11,870 bases of DNA from Clostridiales bacterium (GCA_012842725.1 DUSG01000238.1:1-11870), one strand, 5' to 3'; shown: positions 1-7,527, counted from the stretch's first letter. Translations and numbers: made by a program. Notes: generated from the sequence alone by a model not told the origin.

Positions 1-608
1 ACTTCAACTACCCTTCCCTTTTTATGAGCACCTACTGATATGCCACCACCTAAGTGAGCTACTATCAGATTTAGTTCTTCGTAGGCTTTTCCCAAATCCT
101 TAGCCGCTCTTCTGGCAACAGCTTTCTGATTAAGAGCGTGGAATATACTTATTCTTTCCAATTCCGGCATGCCTGTTATTCTGGCTATGTCATCCAACTC
201 ATCTACTACTACCGGGTCTACAATATAGGCCGGGATATGCAGAGGTGACGCAATTTCATAGGCTAAAATTCCGCCTAGATTTGAAGCATGCTGTCCTCTT
301 TTTGCTTCCCTTAAATCCTTCAGCATTGCATCGTTAACTTCATAGATACCGCTTTGTATGGGTTTCAGTAATCCGCCTCTGCCTATAACCGCACTCAATT
401 TTGTAATATTAATGCCTTTGGCATTTAGAGTATCCAAAATCATATTCTTTCTGAATTCAAACTGATCGGCCACTGTTGCATAAGGAGCCAACTCTTCAGT
501 TGAATGCCTTATTGTTTCTTCAAACACAGGCTTTTCATTATCGAATACCGCTATTTTGGTAGAAGTTGAGCCTGGATTTATGACCAACAATCTAAATACT
601 TCCTGCAT
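1..608 (-). CDS. buk: Butyrate kinase, second copy (3' part missing, runs off window)
   Basis: ATP-forming acyl kinase of the ASKHA/acetokinase family: butyryl phosphate (or a branched-chain acyl phosphate) plus ADP gives the acid plus ATP in the cytoplasm. The first 202 residues are present; the family is usually about 355-360 residues. They show the N-terminal phosphate loop NPGSTSTK, the GRGGLL segment, QHASNLGG, the IVDPVVVDE segment, and AHLGGGIS near the window edge. The ATG at 606-608 has a strong GAGGAGG site about 7 bases upstream. The gene lies 29 bases after the stop of ptb on the same strand, so it is probably the third gene of a buk-ptb-buk operon. By eye a bit over half its residues match the full-length kinase at 1537-2628, so it is a diverged paralogue and not a recent duplicate. 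Substrate preference (butyrate, isobutyrate, isovalerate) cannot be read from the sequence. Confidence 0.93.
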   Translation of the reverse strand, partial: MQEVFRLLVINPGSTSTKIAVFDNEKPVFEETIRHSTEELAPYATVADQFEFRKNMILDTLNAKGINITKLSAVIGRGGLLKPIQSGIYEVNDAMLKDLREAKRGQHASNLGGILAYEIASPLHIPAYIVDPVVVDELDDIARITGMPELERISIFHALNQKAVARRAAKDLGKAYEELNLIVAHLGGGISVGAHKKGRVVE

Positions 609-637
609 AAAAAATCCTCCTCTTCAGGTTATATCTA

Positions 638-1540
638 TTATTTACCTGCCAGCAAAACCCCTAAAGCTATTGAATTCAGTTTTGCAATGTGGCTGTCGGC
701 TCTGGAGGTAAGAACAATCGGAACTTTGGCTCCTACAACAATACCTGCATTCTGAGCCTTAGCAAAGAACACCATGGATTTGTATAACATATTTCCAGCT
801 TCTATTTGCGGAACCATAAGTATATCTGCATGACCTGCAACAGGATGATCTATGCCTTTATGCTTTGCAGCTTCTACTGATACAGCATTATCCAAAGCAA
901 AAGGTCCTCCTACCATGCAGCCCTTTATTTCTCCTTTTTTGTTCATTTCCACCAAGGCTTCTGCATCTAATGTGGCTTGCATTTTAGGATTAACTTTTTC
1001 TACGGCAGCCAATACAGCTACCTTTGGGTTTTCATTACCCATGGCATGAGCTACCTTTACAGCATTTTCTATAATCTGCTTCTTTTGCTGCAAATCAGGT
1101 GCTATATTCATTGCAGCATCTGTGACAATAAATAACCTGTCATAATCTTTTACTTCAAATACGGCCACGTGGGATAGAACATTTCCCGTTCTGAGTCCAG
1201 CTTCTTCCGCCAGAACTGCCTTAAGAATTATTGAGGTATCTACCAAACCCTTCATTACAATATCAGCTTTTCCCTCAGATATGAGGTTTACGGCTTTTTT
1301 GCATGCTTCTGTTTTGTCCTTTTCATCAATAACTTCAAATGTTTCGATGTCTATTCCGCATCTTTCCGCAGCTTTTGCAATCTCTTCCTTATCTCCAACC
1401 AGTATGGCATCTGCCAATCCCAAATCTTTGGCATCTTTTACCGCATTTAATACCTCTTCATCCTGAGCTACAGCAACGGCAATGGTTTTAGGTCCGTTCT
1501 TCTTGGCATATTTTACAATTTCATCAAAGGTCTTAATCAT
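638..1540 (-). CDS. ptb: Phosphate butyryltransferase (phosphotransbutyrylase)
   Basis: Converts butyryl-CoA (or a related short or branched acyl-CoA) and phosphate to acyl phosphate and CoA, feeding the adjacent kinases. The 300 residues are full length for the PTA/PTB family. Typical segments are KGLVDT (about 97-102), VTDAAMNIAPDL (139-150), GGPFALDNAVS (211-221), VPQIEAGNMLYK (243-254) and VPIVLTSRADS (273-283). The ATG at 1538-1540 overlaps the TGA stop of the upstream buk by 4 bases (ATGA), which suggests translational coupling. A GAGGTG site lies about 11 bases upstream, inside the end of buk. It is followed after 29 bases by a second buk. Its length and segments fit Ptb better than the longer phosphate acetyltransferases, and the flanking butyrate kinases support this. 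Confidence 0.94.
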   Translation of the reverse strand: MIKTFDEIVKYAKKNGPKTIAVAVAQDEEVLNAVKDAKDLGLADAILVGDKEEIAKAAERCGIDIETFEVIDEKDKTEACKKAVNLISEGKADIVMKGLVDTSIILKAVLAEEAGLRTGNVLSHVAVFEVKDYDRLFIVTDAAMNIAPDLQQKKQIIENAVKVAHAMGNENPKVAVLAAVEKVNPKMQATLDAEALVEMNKKGEIKGCMVGGPFALDNAVSVEAAKHKGIDHPVAGHADILMVPQIEAGNMLYKSMVFFAKAQNAGIVVGAKVPIVLTSRADSHIAKLNSIALGVLLAGK

Positions 1541-2628
1541 ATTTTTTGTTTCACCTCTTCCTCGTATATCTTAGCTTTTTCTTCACCGGATATAACCCTT
1601 TGTGCTCCTTCAGCCAAAGCCAACATTTCATCTTCACCTGGATATATCAACAACGGAGCGATAAATTCTACTCTTCTTCTTATTCTGTCGCATAGAAGCT
1701 TTGAATTGGCCAATCCTCCCGTCAGGACTATAGCTTGGACATCTCCTTTGAGAACCGTTGCCATGGCCCCAATCTCTTTGGATATCTGATATGCCATAGC
1801 ATCATATATAAAATCGGCTTCTTTGTCTCCCATTCCTATTCTCTTTTCTATCTCTCTTGCATCGTTTGTTCCCAAGTAGGCTATTAATCCACCTTTGCCG
1901 GAAATCTTCTTTTTCATCTCATCATAAGTATATTGACCGGAATAGCACATTCTCATAATATCGCCAGCAGGCAGAGTACCGGTTCTGTCTGCTGAGAAGG
2001 GACCTCCGTCATTGGCGTTATTTACGTCTACTATTCTACCCTTTTTGAGAGGAGCTATAGATATGCCTCCGCCAAGATGAGCCATCACCAGATTTATTTC
2101 TGCAAGATTTTTATTCATATCCCTAGCTGCCCTTCTGGCAACAGCTTTTATATTTAAAGCATGAACTAATGATTTTCTAGGTAATTCAGGCATTCCTGAT
2201 ATTCTTGCTACATCTTCGAATTCATCTACGGCAACAGGATCTACTATAAAAGAAGGTATCCCCTGAGAATCTGCTATAGACTTGGCTATAATTCCTCCTA
2301 AGTTTGAAGCATGTTCTCCTTGTACGCCTATCTTTAAATCTTCAATCATTGCTTCGGTAACTATGTAAGTACCTCCGGGAATTGATCTTAAAAGACCTCC
2401 TCTGCCTACAACTGCAACAAGTTCCTCAAGTCTTATCTCTTCTTCCTTCAACCATTGGAGTATCATTTCTTTTCTGTAATCAAACTGATCAACTATTCTT
2501 TCATACTTCTCTAATTCTTCTTTGGGATGTGAGATACTTTTCACTTTGACAGGATTACCTTCCTTGAAAAGTGCTACTTTAGTTGAAGTAGAACCGGGAT
2601 TGATTACCAATATATATTCCCTGCTCAA
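1537..2628 (-). CDS. buk: Butyrate kinase, first copy (full length, TTG start)
   Basis: Acyl phosphate plus ADP gives acid plus ATP, the substrate-level phosphorylation step at the end of butyrate or branched-chain acid fermentation. The 363 residues match the family length. Visible motifs are NPGSTSTK (10-17), AHLGGGIS (183-190), DGGPFSADRTGTLP (207-220, active-site region), LTGGLANS (302-309, adenosine motif) and GEDEMLALAEGA (331-342). The start is TTG at 2626-2628, chosen because a GGAGG lies 7 bases upstream and the protein begins just before the conserved VINPGS strand. It is the first gene after the sigma-54 promoter at 2691-2706 and overlaps ptb by 4 bases. Expression is therefore likely to depend on the activator encoded at 2825-4225. 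Whether it prefers straight or branched substrates is not shown. Confidence 0.95.
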   Translation of the reverse strand: MSREYILVINPGSTSTKVALFKEGNPVKVKSISHPKEELEKYERIVDQFDYRKEMILQWLKEEEIRLEELVAVVGRGGLLRSIPGGTYIVTEAMIEDLKIGVQGEHASNLGGIIAKSIADSQGIPSFIVDPVAVDEFEDVARISGMPELPRKSLVHALNIKAVARRAARDMNKNLAEINLVMAHLGGGISIAPLKKGRIVDVNNANDGGPFSADRTGTLPAGDIMRMCYSGQYTYDEMKKKISGKGGLIAYLGTNDAREIEKRIGMGDKEADFIYDAMAYQISKEIGAMATVLKGDVQAIVLTGGLANSKLLCDRIRRRVEFIAPLLIYPGEDEMLALAEGAQRVISGEEKAKIYEEEVKQKI

Positions 2629-2690
2629 GCTGGAACCTCCTTATTAATCAGATTTATTACTAGTTTTTTTATTTCCTAAAATATAATACA

Positions 2691-2706
2691 AGCAAAATAT
2701 ATGCCA
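2691..2706 (-). promoter_or_regulatory. Sigma-54 (-24/-12) promoter of the buk-ptb-buk operon
   Basis: On the minus strand the sequence is TGGCATATATTTTGCT. It matches the sigma-54 consensus TGGCACRNNNNTTGCW at the GG and GC core with exact spacing. Only the sixth base (T for C) and the seventh lie off or at the edge of consensus. The predicted transcript starts near 2680, giving a leader of about 50 bases before the TTG start of buk. A sigma-54 activator is encoded directly upstream. No competing -10/-35 promoter was obvious between here and buk. Confidence 0.85.
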
Positions 2707-2714
2707 GTTATAAT

Positions 2715-2743
2715 AAAAACAAAAAACCCTGTATTACAGGGTT
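2715..2743 (-). terminator. Rho-independent terminator after the sigma-54 activator gene
   Basis: An 8-bp perfect stem (2725-2732 with 2736-2743, core CCCTGT/ACAGGG, 3-base loop) is followed on the minus strand by TTTTTTGTTTTT. It lies about 80 bases after the activator stop at 2825 and just upstream of the sigma-54 promoter, so it should separate activator transcription from the buk operon. Confidence 0.85.
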
Positions 2744-2764
2744 AAATTGTTATCAAAGTATTGA

Positions 2765-2813
2765 TTTGCAAAAATTTGCATGCAAAATATTGCAAAATTT
2801 GAATTATTGCAAA
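2765..2813. promoter_or_regulatory. Probable upstream activator sequence (enhancer) for the sigma-54 activator
   Basis: Two TTTGCA units begin at 2765 and 2775, and inverted TGCAAA units at 2781 and 2791, with a further TGCAAA at 2808. Positions 2765-2796 form a 32-bp palindrome matching its own reverse complement at 28 of 32 positions, centred on TTTGCATGCAAA. The 10-bp spacing puts the half-sites on one face of the helix. It lies about 85-135 bp upstream of the predicted start site, a normal enhancer distance for a Fis-type HTH activator. Binding by the neighbouring regulator is an inference. Confidence 0.75.
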
Positions 2814-2824
2814 AATCTTCATTA

Positions 2825-4225
2825 TCATTTCAAGTTGTATTTCTCCAATTTGTAGTATAGGTTTCTTAATGATATGTTCAATATCTTAGCGGCTTGTGTT
2901 TTGTTGCTGTTGCAACTCTTGAGAACACGACTGATATACTCTTTTTCAACTTTTTCAATCAATTCATCAAGAGTCATTGGCTGCCATTCTGAAAAATCAA
3001 CGTCCAATGGAGCGCTAATCTTTCCATCCCCAAGCTCAAATTTAGGTAAGTGCCTTTTTTCTATGATTTTATCAGTTATCTTCATGTTTATTATTGCTCT
3101 GCCTATAATGTTTTCCAATTCCCTTACATTGCCCGGCCAATCATATTCCATTAGCTTCTCTAATGCCTCATCATCTATTCCTTCAATATTTCTTCCATAT
3201 TCCTGGTTGTATTTCTTGATAAAGAATTTTGCAAGAATTTCAATATCTCCTCTTCTTTCTTTTAGAGGAGGTAGCTTTATAGGATACATATTTATTCTAT
3301 AATATAAATCTTTTCTGAACTTACCTTGCTTCACTGCATTTTCTAAATCTACATTTGAAGCGGCTATAACTCTCACATCTACGCTTATAGGTTTTATTCC
3401 GCCTATTTTCATTATTTCTTTTTCCTGCAATACTCTAAGCAGCTTTGCCTGGGTTTCAACATTAATTTCAGCTATTTCGTCAAGAAAAATCGTTCCTCCG
3501 TTAGCTTCCTCAAATAACCCTTTTTTCCCTCCTTTTTTCGCTCCTGTAAAGGCTCCTTCTTCATATCCGAAAAGTTCAGATTCGAGAAGGGATTGGGGGA
3601 TTGCGGCACAGTTAACTCTAACAAATTGCTTGTACTTTCTGTCACTGGCATTATGAATGGCATGAGCGAATATCTCTTTTCCTGTTCCGCTTTCTCCTAT
3701 CAAAAGAACAGTCACGGAGGTTTCTGCTGCTTTTTTTGCTTTTTCTACAGCATTTAGGAGCTCCGGATTATTTCCCTCAATATCGTCAAAGGTGTATTTG
3801 GCTTCCAGTTTCCTTATTATTTGTTTAGCTTGTCTTAGCTCTTCCGATAGCTTATTCATTTCTGTTATATCATGGAGCACTCCTACACTGCCTATAAGCT
3901 CTCCGTCTACTATAATTGGGGCTGCATTGACTAAAACTTCCTTTCTGTTAGGACCTACTTTGAGCAAGGCTCCTTTTACAGGTTTTTTGGTTGCAAGGAC
4001 TTTCATGTGTACGCTTTCTCCTTCTGCTATGTCAACCGTTGCAGGCTTACCTAGTACATCTTTTTCAGAAAGACCTGTTATTTTTGTATATGCCGGATTC
4101 ACCATGATACCTATACCATTTTTGTCCACCACGGATATAGCATCCTGAGTAGCGTTAAACACAGCCACCAACATGCTTTGAACTTCTTTTAGGTTTTTAA
4201 CATTGAGCATTGTGTCGCTCATCAT
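2825..4225 (-). CDS. PAS-domain sigma-54-dependent transcriptional activator
   Basis: Enhancer-binding protein of 466 residues. It has an N-terminal PAS sensor domain (about 15-120) and a short helical linker (122-145). The AAA+ domain follows (about 148-385), with Walker A GESGTGKE (177-184), the sigma-54 contact loop GAFTGA (224-229), Walker B GGTIFLDE (243-250), FRKDLYYR arginines (303-310) and WPGNVREL (363-370). A Fis-type HTH closes it (about 440-463, NKTQAAKILNISLRNLYYKL). There is no receiver domain, so it should sense a ligand or redox state through PAS. It resembles BkdR/RocR-type activators. Two ATG codons in tandem (4223-4225, 4220-4222) follow AAGGGGTGAT; the second has the better spacing. 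It follows cdaR by 51 bases with no clear terminator between. The likely target is the buk operon directly downstream, given the sigma-54 promoter and palindrome there. Confidence 0.93.
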   Translation of the reverse strand: MMSDTMLNVKNLKEVQSMLVAVFNATQDAISVVDKNGIGIMVNPAYTKITGLSEKDVLGKPATVDIAEGESVHMKVLATKKPVKGALLKVGPNRKEVLVNAAPIIVDGELIGSVGVLHDITEMNKLSEELRQAKQIIRKLEAKYTFDDIEGNNPELLNAVEKAKKAAETSVTVLLIGESGTGKEIFAHAIHNASDRKYKQFVRVNCAAIPQSLLESELFGYEEGAFTGAKKGGKKGLFEEANGGTIFLDEIAEINVETQAKLLRVLQEKEIMKIGGIKPISVDVRVIAASNVDLENAVKQGKFRKDLYYRINMYPIKLPPLKERRGDIEILAKFFIKKYNQEYGRNIEGIDDEALEKLMEYDWPGNVRELENIIGRAIINMKITDKIIEKRHLPKFELGDGKISAPLDVDFSEWQPMTLDELIEKVEKEYISRVLKSCNSNKTQAAKILNISLRNLYYKLEKYNLK

Positions 4226-4276
4226 ATCACCCCTTCCTTAACTTGAGGGTTTTTGCTGACATTCTTGTATTTCGGC

Positions 4277-5512
4277 TTATTCGCCTCTAGAAACATCAGA
4301 ATTAACTTCTCCTTTATCTTTTAAAACCACATTGGCAAACTTAGGTTCCAACATCAATATTTCAATCTCTGCAGGTTTTTCGTATTTAATTTCAAGCATA
4401 TGAATTCCCTGACCCAAATTTGCTGCATCAACATAAAACGAGTTATTAACGTCCCAAGCATTAACTATAGTTTCAGGTCCTCTTGCCGTTACCTGAACTT
4501 TTACGGGCATAAACTCTGCTGTTAGATTATCAGATAGATTTCTGACTGAAATGTTTGTTACTTCCAATGGTTTTTCTATTATTTTTTCAACGTTTATTCT
4601 AAGTCTCACTGTTTCTTTCTTATTTGCAAGCTCAATACCTTCAGGCAGCATCAAAGATACCTGCTGTTCTACGAAAGCTTTGGCATCCCTTATTTCTATC
4701 CTTTCTGTTTTTATTGAATCCAATTTATCCAGCAAATCTTTGTTTCCTACAATATGAATTTCTTTTGGATTAGTAGAAATATTAGTAATAATGTATCCTG
4801 GCGCAGGATTTACCACAACATCCGGTTCAATTTCCACTATTTTAGTATACTCAATAGGTATTGTCACATCCACAGCTTTGGGTGAAACTTCTAAGCCCTC
4901 GATTGTTTTGCCGGCTTCATCCAATAACTTAACTGTCATATTTTTTCTAATGGTCTCAGAAGAGCTGCTTATATCATAATCCACCAAAGCCTTCTTTACT
5001 TTATTTACTATGCTTTCCGCACCCTTTATGGTTACTTCCCCTGGATTTATGGATGGAGTCATGGCTGCCATCCCCTGAAGCGGATTGCCCGTAATATTGA
5101 TGGATACAGGCATTGCAATAGATACAACATTGTCAAAATTCAATTTTACTGAATTAGGTGACATGGAAATTATGTCAACTCCCGCAGGTAATCCGCTTAT
5201 TTGAATCGGTACATAGAATTCGCCTTTCTCTCTTTGACCTCTAATGTCCGCTGATGCATTTAAGGAAGTGTTGCTTATTCTGTCTAATGTATTCTTGTTA
5301 CCTTTAAGCCTTAAGGAAACATTATATGAAGCATTATCAATAATGGTAATATTATTTGCCGCTAATGTTTCCACTCCAATAATCCTTACAGGGAGAGTGA
5401 TATCTTTATACACTACAGGATTTTGTTCCGTAATAACATAAAGCCAAAGCATAGTGGCCAGTAGAACTGATAATACTCTCGCCGTAATCTTTTTATCAAA
5501 AAAATTATCCAT
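4277..5512 (-). CDS. cdaR: CdaR (YbbR-domain regulator of diadenylate cyclase CdaA)
   Basis: Membrane-anchored protein that in Firmicutes binds and modulates the diadenylate cyclase CdaA. With the ATG at 5510-5512 it has 411 residues. A short cytoplasmic start is followed by one membrane helix (about 11-27, VLSVLLATMLWLYV) and an extracytoplasmic region of four beta-rich YbbR repeats (roughly 35-128, 130-215, 220-305, 310-400). Each repeat ends in a strand of the kind SPNSVKLNF or SPKAVDVTI. This ATG is preferred to an in-frame GTG at 5519-5521 because GGGGTG lies 6 bases before it. It overlaps the end of cdaA by 8 bases, a strong sign of co-transcription. The usual next gene, glmM, is not here; a sigma-54 activator follows. 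Confidence 0.9.
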   Translation of the reverse strand: MDNFFDKKITARVLSVLLATMLWLYVITEQNPVVYKDITLPVRIIGVETLAANNITIIDNASYNVSLRLKGNKNTLDRISNTSLNASADIRGQREKGEFYVPIQISGLPAGVDIISMSPNSVKLNFDNVVSIAMPVSINITGNPLQGMAAMTPSINPGEVTIKGAESIVNKVKKALVDYDISSSSETIRKNMTVKLLDEAGKTIEGLEVSPKAVDVTIPIEYTKIVEIEPDVVVNPAPGYIITNISTNPKEIHIVGNKDLLDKLDSIKTERIEIRDAKAFVEQQVSLMLPEGIELANKKETVRLRINVEKIIEKPLEVTNISVRNLSDNLTAEFMPVKVQVTARGPETIVNAWDVNNSFYVDAANLGQGIHMLEIKYEKPAEIEILMLEPKFANVVLKDKGEVNSDVSRGE

Positions 5513-6326
5513 TTTTAGCACCCCATTTCGTCCATACAGGCTGCTTTTTTGTTTCGACCTTTATATAGTGGTTTTTCAGAATCTCCCTTAAGGATTTGGT
5601 ATCCAAATATCGTGAAAGTCTTCCTTCTCTCGCAAAAGAAATAATCCCCGTCTCTTCAGACACTATTATTACAAGACTGTCAGATATCTCAGTAAGACCT
5701 AAAGCAGCCCTATGTCTTGTACCCAATTGCTTGCTGAGGTTTTGACTCTCTGTAAGAGGTAAAAAACATCCTGCAGCAGCGATTCTGTCCTTTCTGATTA
5801 TTACTGCTCCGTCATGGAGAGGTGTATTTGGTTCAAATATATTAATAAGAAGACCAGAAGAAACCATGCCATCTATTCTAACTCCAGTCTCTATGAATTC
5901 ATTAAGTCCTGTTTCCTGTTCCAAAGCAATTATAGCACCTGTCCTGTTTTTAGAAAGCTCACTTACTGCTGCTATTATCTCATCCAACACTGTTTCCAAT
6001 TCCTTAGCCTGGAGCTCATTTTTAGCAAAAAATTTACCCCTGCCGATATGTTCCAAAGCTCTCCTAAGTTCCGGCTGGAAAATTATCAGTATTGCAATTG
6101 CTCCGACCGTCATCGCATTTTTCAGCAACCAATAGATGGTGTGAAGCTGCAAAACATCACTCAATTTAGTTACTACAAGCAAAATAATGATTCCTTTTAC
6201 CAACTGCTCTGCTCTGGTTTCCTTTATAAGCTGCATAAGCTTATATATAATGTAAGCTACAATAGCTATATCCAAATACGTACTCCACAGCTTAAGATAT
6301 GGCAGTAGTTCTCTGAATTCATCCAT
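5505..6326 (-). CDS. cdaA: Diadenylate cyclase CdaA (c-di-AMP synthase)
   Basis: Makes the second messenger c-di-AMP from two ATP at the membrane; c-di-AMP controls potassium and osmolyte transport and cell-wall homeostasis in Firmicutes. With the ATG at 6324-6326 the protein has 273 residues, the usual size. Three N-terminal membrane helices span about residues 12-85 (YLDIAIVAYIIYKL, VKGIIILLVVTKL, NAMTVGAIAILIIF). The DAC domain carries DGA (172-174) and RHR (204-206), both intact, so it should be active. A TTG 24 bases upstream is open in frame, but GGGAGAGGTGAGG sits directly before the chosen ATG. It overlaps cdaR by 8 bases. About 290 bases of non-coding sequence separate it from aroD upstream. 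Confidence 0.95.
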   Translation of the reverse strand: MDEFRELLPYLKLWSTYLDIAIVAYIIYKLMQLIKETRAEQLVKGIIILLVVTKLSDVLQLHTIYWLLKNAMTVGAIAILIIFQPELRRALEHIGRGKFFAKNELQAKELETVLDEIIAAVSELSKNRTGAIIALEQETGLNEFIETGVRIDGMVSSGLLINIFEPNTPLHDGAVIIRKDRIAAAGCFLPLTESQNLSKQLGTRHRAALGLTEISDSLVIIVSEETGIISFAREGRLSRYLDTKSLREILKNHYIKVETKKQPVWTKWGAKNG

Positions 6327-6364
6327 AACCTCACCTCTCCCATCGTGCAATATTTTTCATATTA

Positions 6365-6391
6365 ATTATACACAAAAATAGTAGAAAGTAA
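6365..6391 (-). promoter_or_regulatory. Weak candidate promoter for cdaA-cdaR
   Basis: The minus strand has a perfect TATAAT (6365-6370), about 40 bases before the cdaA start. The best -35 nearby is a poor TTACTT (6386-6391) at a short 15-bp spacing. Only the -10 box is convincing, and such hexamers are common in DNA this AT-rich. Confidence 0.35.
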
Positions 6392-6450
6392 CATATTATA
6401 TTATAAAAAAATAGTTTTCCTTTTTGTCCTTAATATAATTCTTATAAAAT

Positions 6451-6497
6451 CAATGACATCATTATGTTCAAAAAATATAGACGAAACATAATCATTG
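6451..6497. repeat. Imperfect inverted repeat between aroD and cdaA
   Basis: ATTATGTT (6461-6468) pairs with AACATAAT (6485-6492), and outside these CAATGA (6451-6456) pairs with TCATTG (6492-6497), sharing one base and leaving a bulge. On the minus strand it is followed by ATTTTATAAG, a poor T-run. It may be a weak terminator for aroD or an operator. The rest of 6327-6616 is AT-rich and holds no gene. Confidence 0.35.
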
Positions 6498-6616
6498 TTC
6501 TTACACACAGTTATAGATATGGAAGATCTGACATAAAATCAATTTACAAAAAAATAAAAAAATAATTTGTCTAAAGTGAGATTTGATTTGAAAATATAAT
6601 AAAATAAAAATAATCT

Positions 6617-7381
6617 TTAAATGATAGTTTCAATAAACCTTCTCATTTCGTCCATCGGCATCTGCCCAGGTGCTGATGCATTAACTCCTGCTGCAAAAGT
6701 CATGTCAGAACCGAAAACAAAACCTAACAATCGGGATATAAGACCTAAAGAACCCATGGAAACAGTTATCAAAGGATTGGGTATCTCTTTTCTTGCATTA
6801 TATGTTACATTCAAAAGTTTCAATACATCTCCTTGCTCTTTTGTCATTACTGCTATTTTTGCTATATCAGCTCCATTGCTTATTTCCTCTTTTATCTTTT
6901 CTGTCATAAACTTTTCTGATGGTGTTTCGGCAAAATTGTGATAAGATAATATTATTTTTACACTATTTTTTATTGCAATAGATTTTATACGCTCAATCCT
7001 TTCTTTACCAAAAGCCAGTTCCATATCTATAGCGTCAATATTACCAGATTCTATAGAATACTCAAAAAGTTTCAACTTCGTTTCACCATCGATTACTTTA
7101 TAGCCGCCTTCTTCATGGCTTCTGCAGGTTAGTATTAATGGTATATCATCAATTATTTTTCTTATAATCTTCAATACACTGTTCACCTTGAAAATATCCA
7201 TTACATTTTCAAAATAATCAACACGCCATTCAATAACATCAGGTTTCATTTTTATAACTTCATTAACTTCATCTATTAGACATTTTTCATTAACAGAAAT
7301 GACGGGTATGCAAATAAGAGGTTTTCGTCCTCCTAATATTTTATTTCTTAGTTTTATAGGCATCTGAGCTTGTAATCGCAT
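6617..7381 (-). CDS. aroD: Type I 3-dehydroquinate dehydratase
   Basis: Dehydrates 3-dehydroquinate to 3-dehydroshikimate through a lysine Schiff base, step three of the shikimate pathway. With the ATG at 7379-7381 it has 254 residues, typical for class I AroD. The active-site set is complete: EWRVDYFE (51-58), Arg87 and Glu91 in CRSHEEGG, His148 in SYHNF, Schiff-base Lys175 in DIAKIAVM, Arg217 in SMGSLGLISR and Gln240 in SAPGQM. An in-frame ATG at 7405 is less likely because a GGAGG lies 7 bases before the chosen start. No other aromatic-pathway gene is nearby. It has its own upstream intergenic region and follows a terminator, so it is probably transcribed alone. A catabolic quinate role is possible but unsupported here. 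Confidence 0.94.
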   Translation of the reverse strand: MRLQAQMPIKLRNKILGGRKPLICIPVISVNEKCLIDEVNEVIKMKPDVIEWRVDYFENVMDIFKVNSVLKIIRKIIDDIPLILTCRSHEEGGYKVIDGETKLKLFEYSIESGNIDAIDMELAFGKERIERIKSIAIKNSVKIILSYHNFAETPSEKFMTEKIKEEISNGADIAKIAVMTKEQGDVLKLLNVTYNARKEIPNPLITVSMGSLGLISRLLGFVFGSDMTFAAGVNASAPGQMPMDEMRRFIETII

Positions 7382-7466
7382 GTTTATTCCTCCAGTATAT
7401 TCCATATTTCTATATTGAAATTTATTGCTATTATCTTAAAGTCCATGACTTAGCATATACTAATTT

Positions 7467-7496
7467 TATACCATTTAATTATATACCACATAATTA
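7467..7496. repeat. 15-bp tandem repeat in the aroD upstream region
   Basis: Two adjacent 15-base units, TATACCATTTAATTA (7467-7481) and TATACCACATAATTA (7482-7496), match at 13 of 15 positions. They overlap the candidate aroD promoter, so they could be operator half-sites or a simple duplication in AT-rich DNA. Confidence 0.5.
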
Positions 7497-7507
7497 TATA
7501 TCGTAAA
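7478..7507 (-). promoter_or_regulatory. Candidate promoter for aroD
   Basis: On the minus strand TTTACG (7502-7507, four of six matches to TTGACA) lies 18 bp before a perfect TATAAT (7478-7483). The predicted leader is about 90 bases. It sits inside the tandem repeat and after the terminator of the upstream gene. Other TATAAT-like strings occur nearby, so the exact box is uncertain. Confidence 0.4.
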
Positions 7508-7527
7508 TTGAATTTTTTATAGTATGC

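Noticed and set aside
852..1466. Plus-strand open frames opposite ptb
   Set aside because: They run antisense to a well-conserved Ptb protein, lack ribosome binding sites and have no recognisable protein features.
1..2628. Recent tandem duplication of buk
   Set aside because: The two kinases differ at nearly half of their residues, so the duplication is old or one copy was acquired separately.
2874..4148. Open frames overlapping the sigma-54 activator gene, on the plus strand and in another minus-strand frame
   Set aside because: The activator reading frame has all AAA+, PAS and HTH motifs; the others are compositionally biased overlaps with no motifs.
5814..6308. 164-codon plus-strand frame opposite cdaA
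   Set aside because: Antisense to an intact diadenylate cyclase with DGA and RHR motifs; rich in Cys, Phe and Tyr as expected for a chance reading.
6327..6616. Possible riboswitch or c-di-AMP-related leader upstream of cdaA
   Set aside because: The region is AT-rich with only one imperfect hairpin and none of the conserved motifs of known riboswitch classes that I could see.
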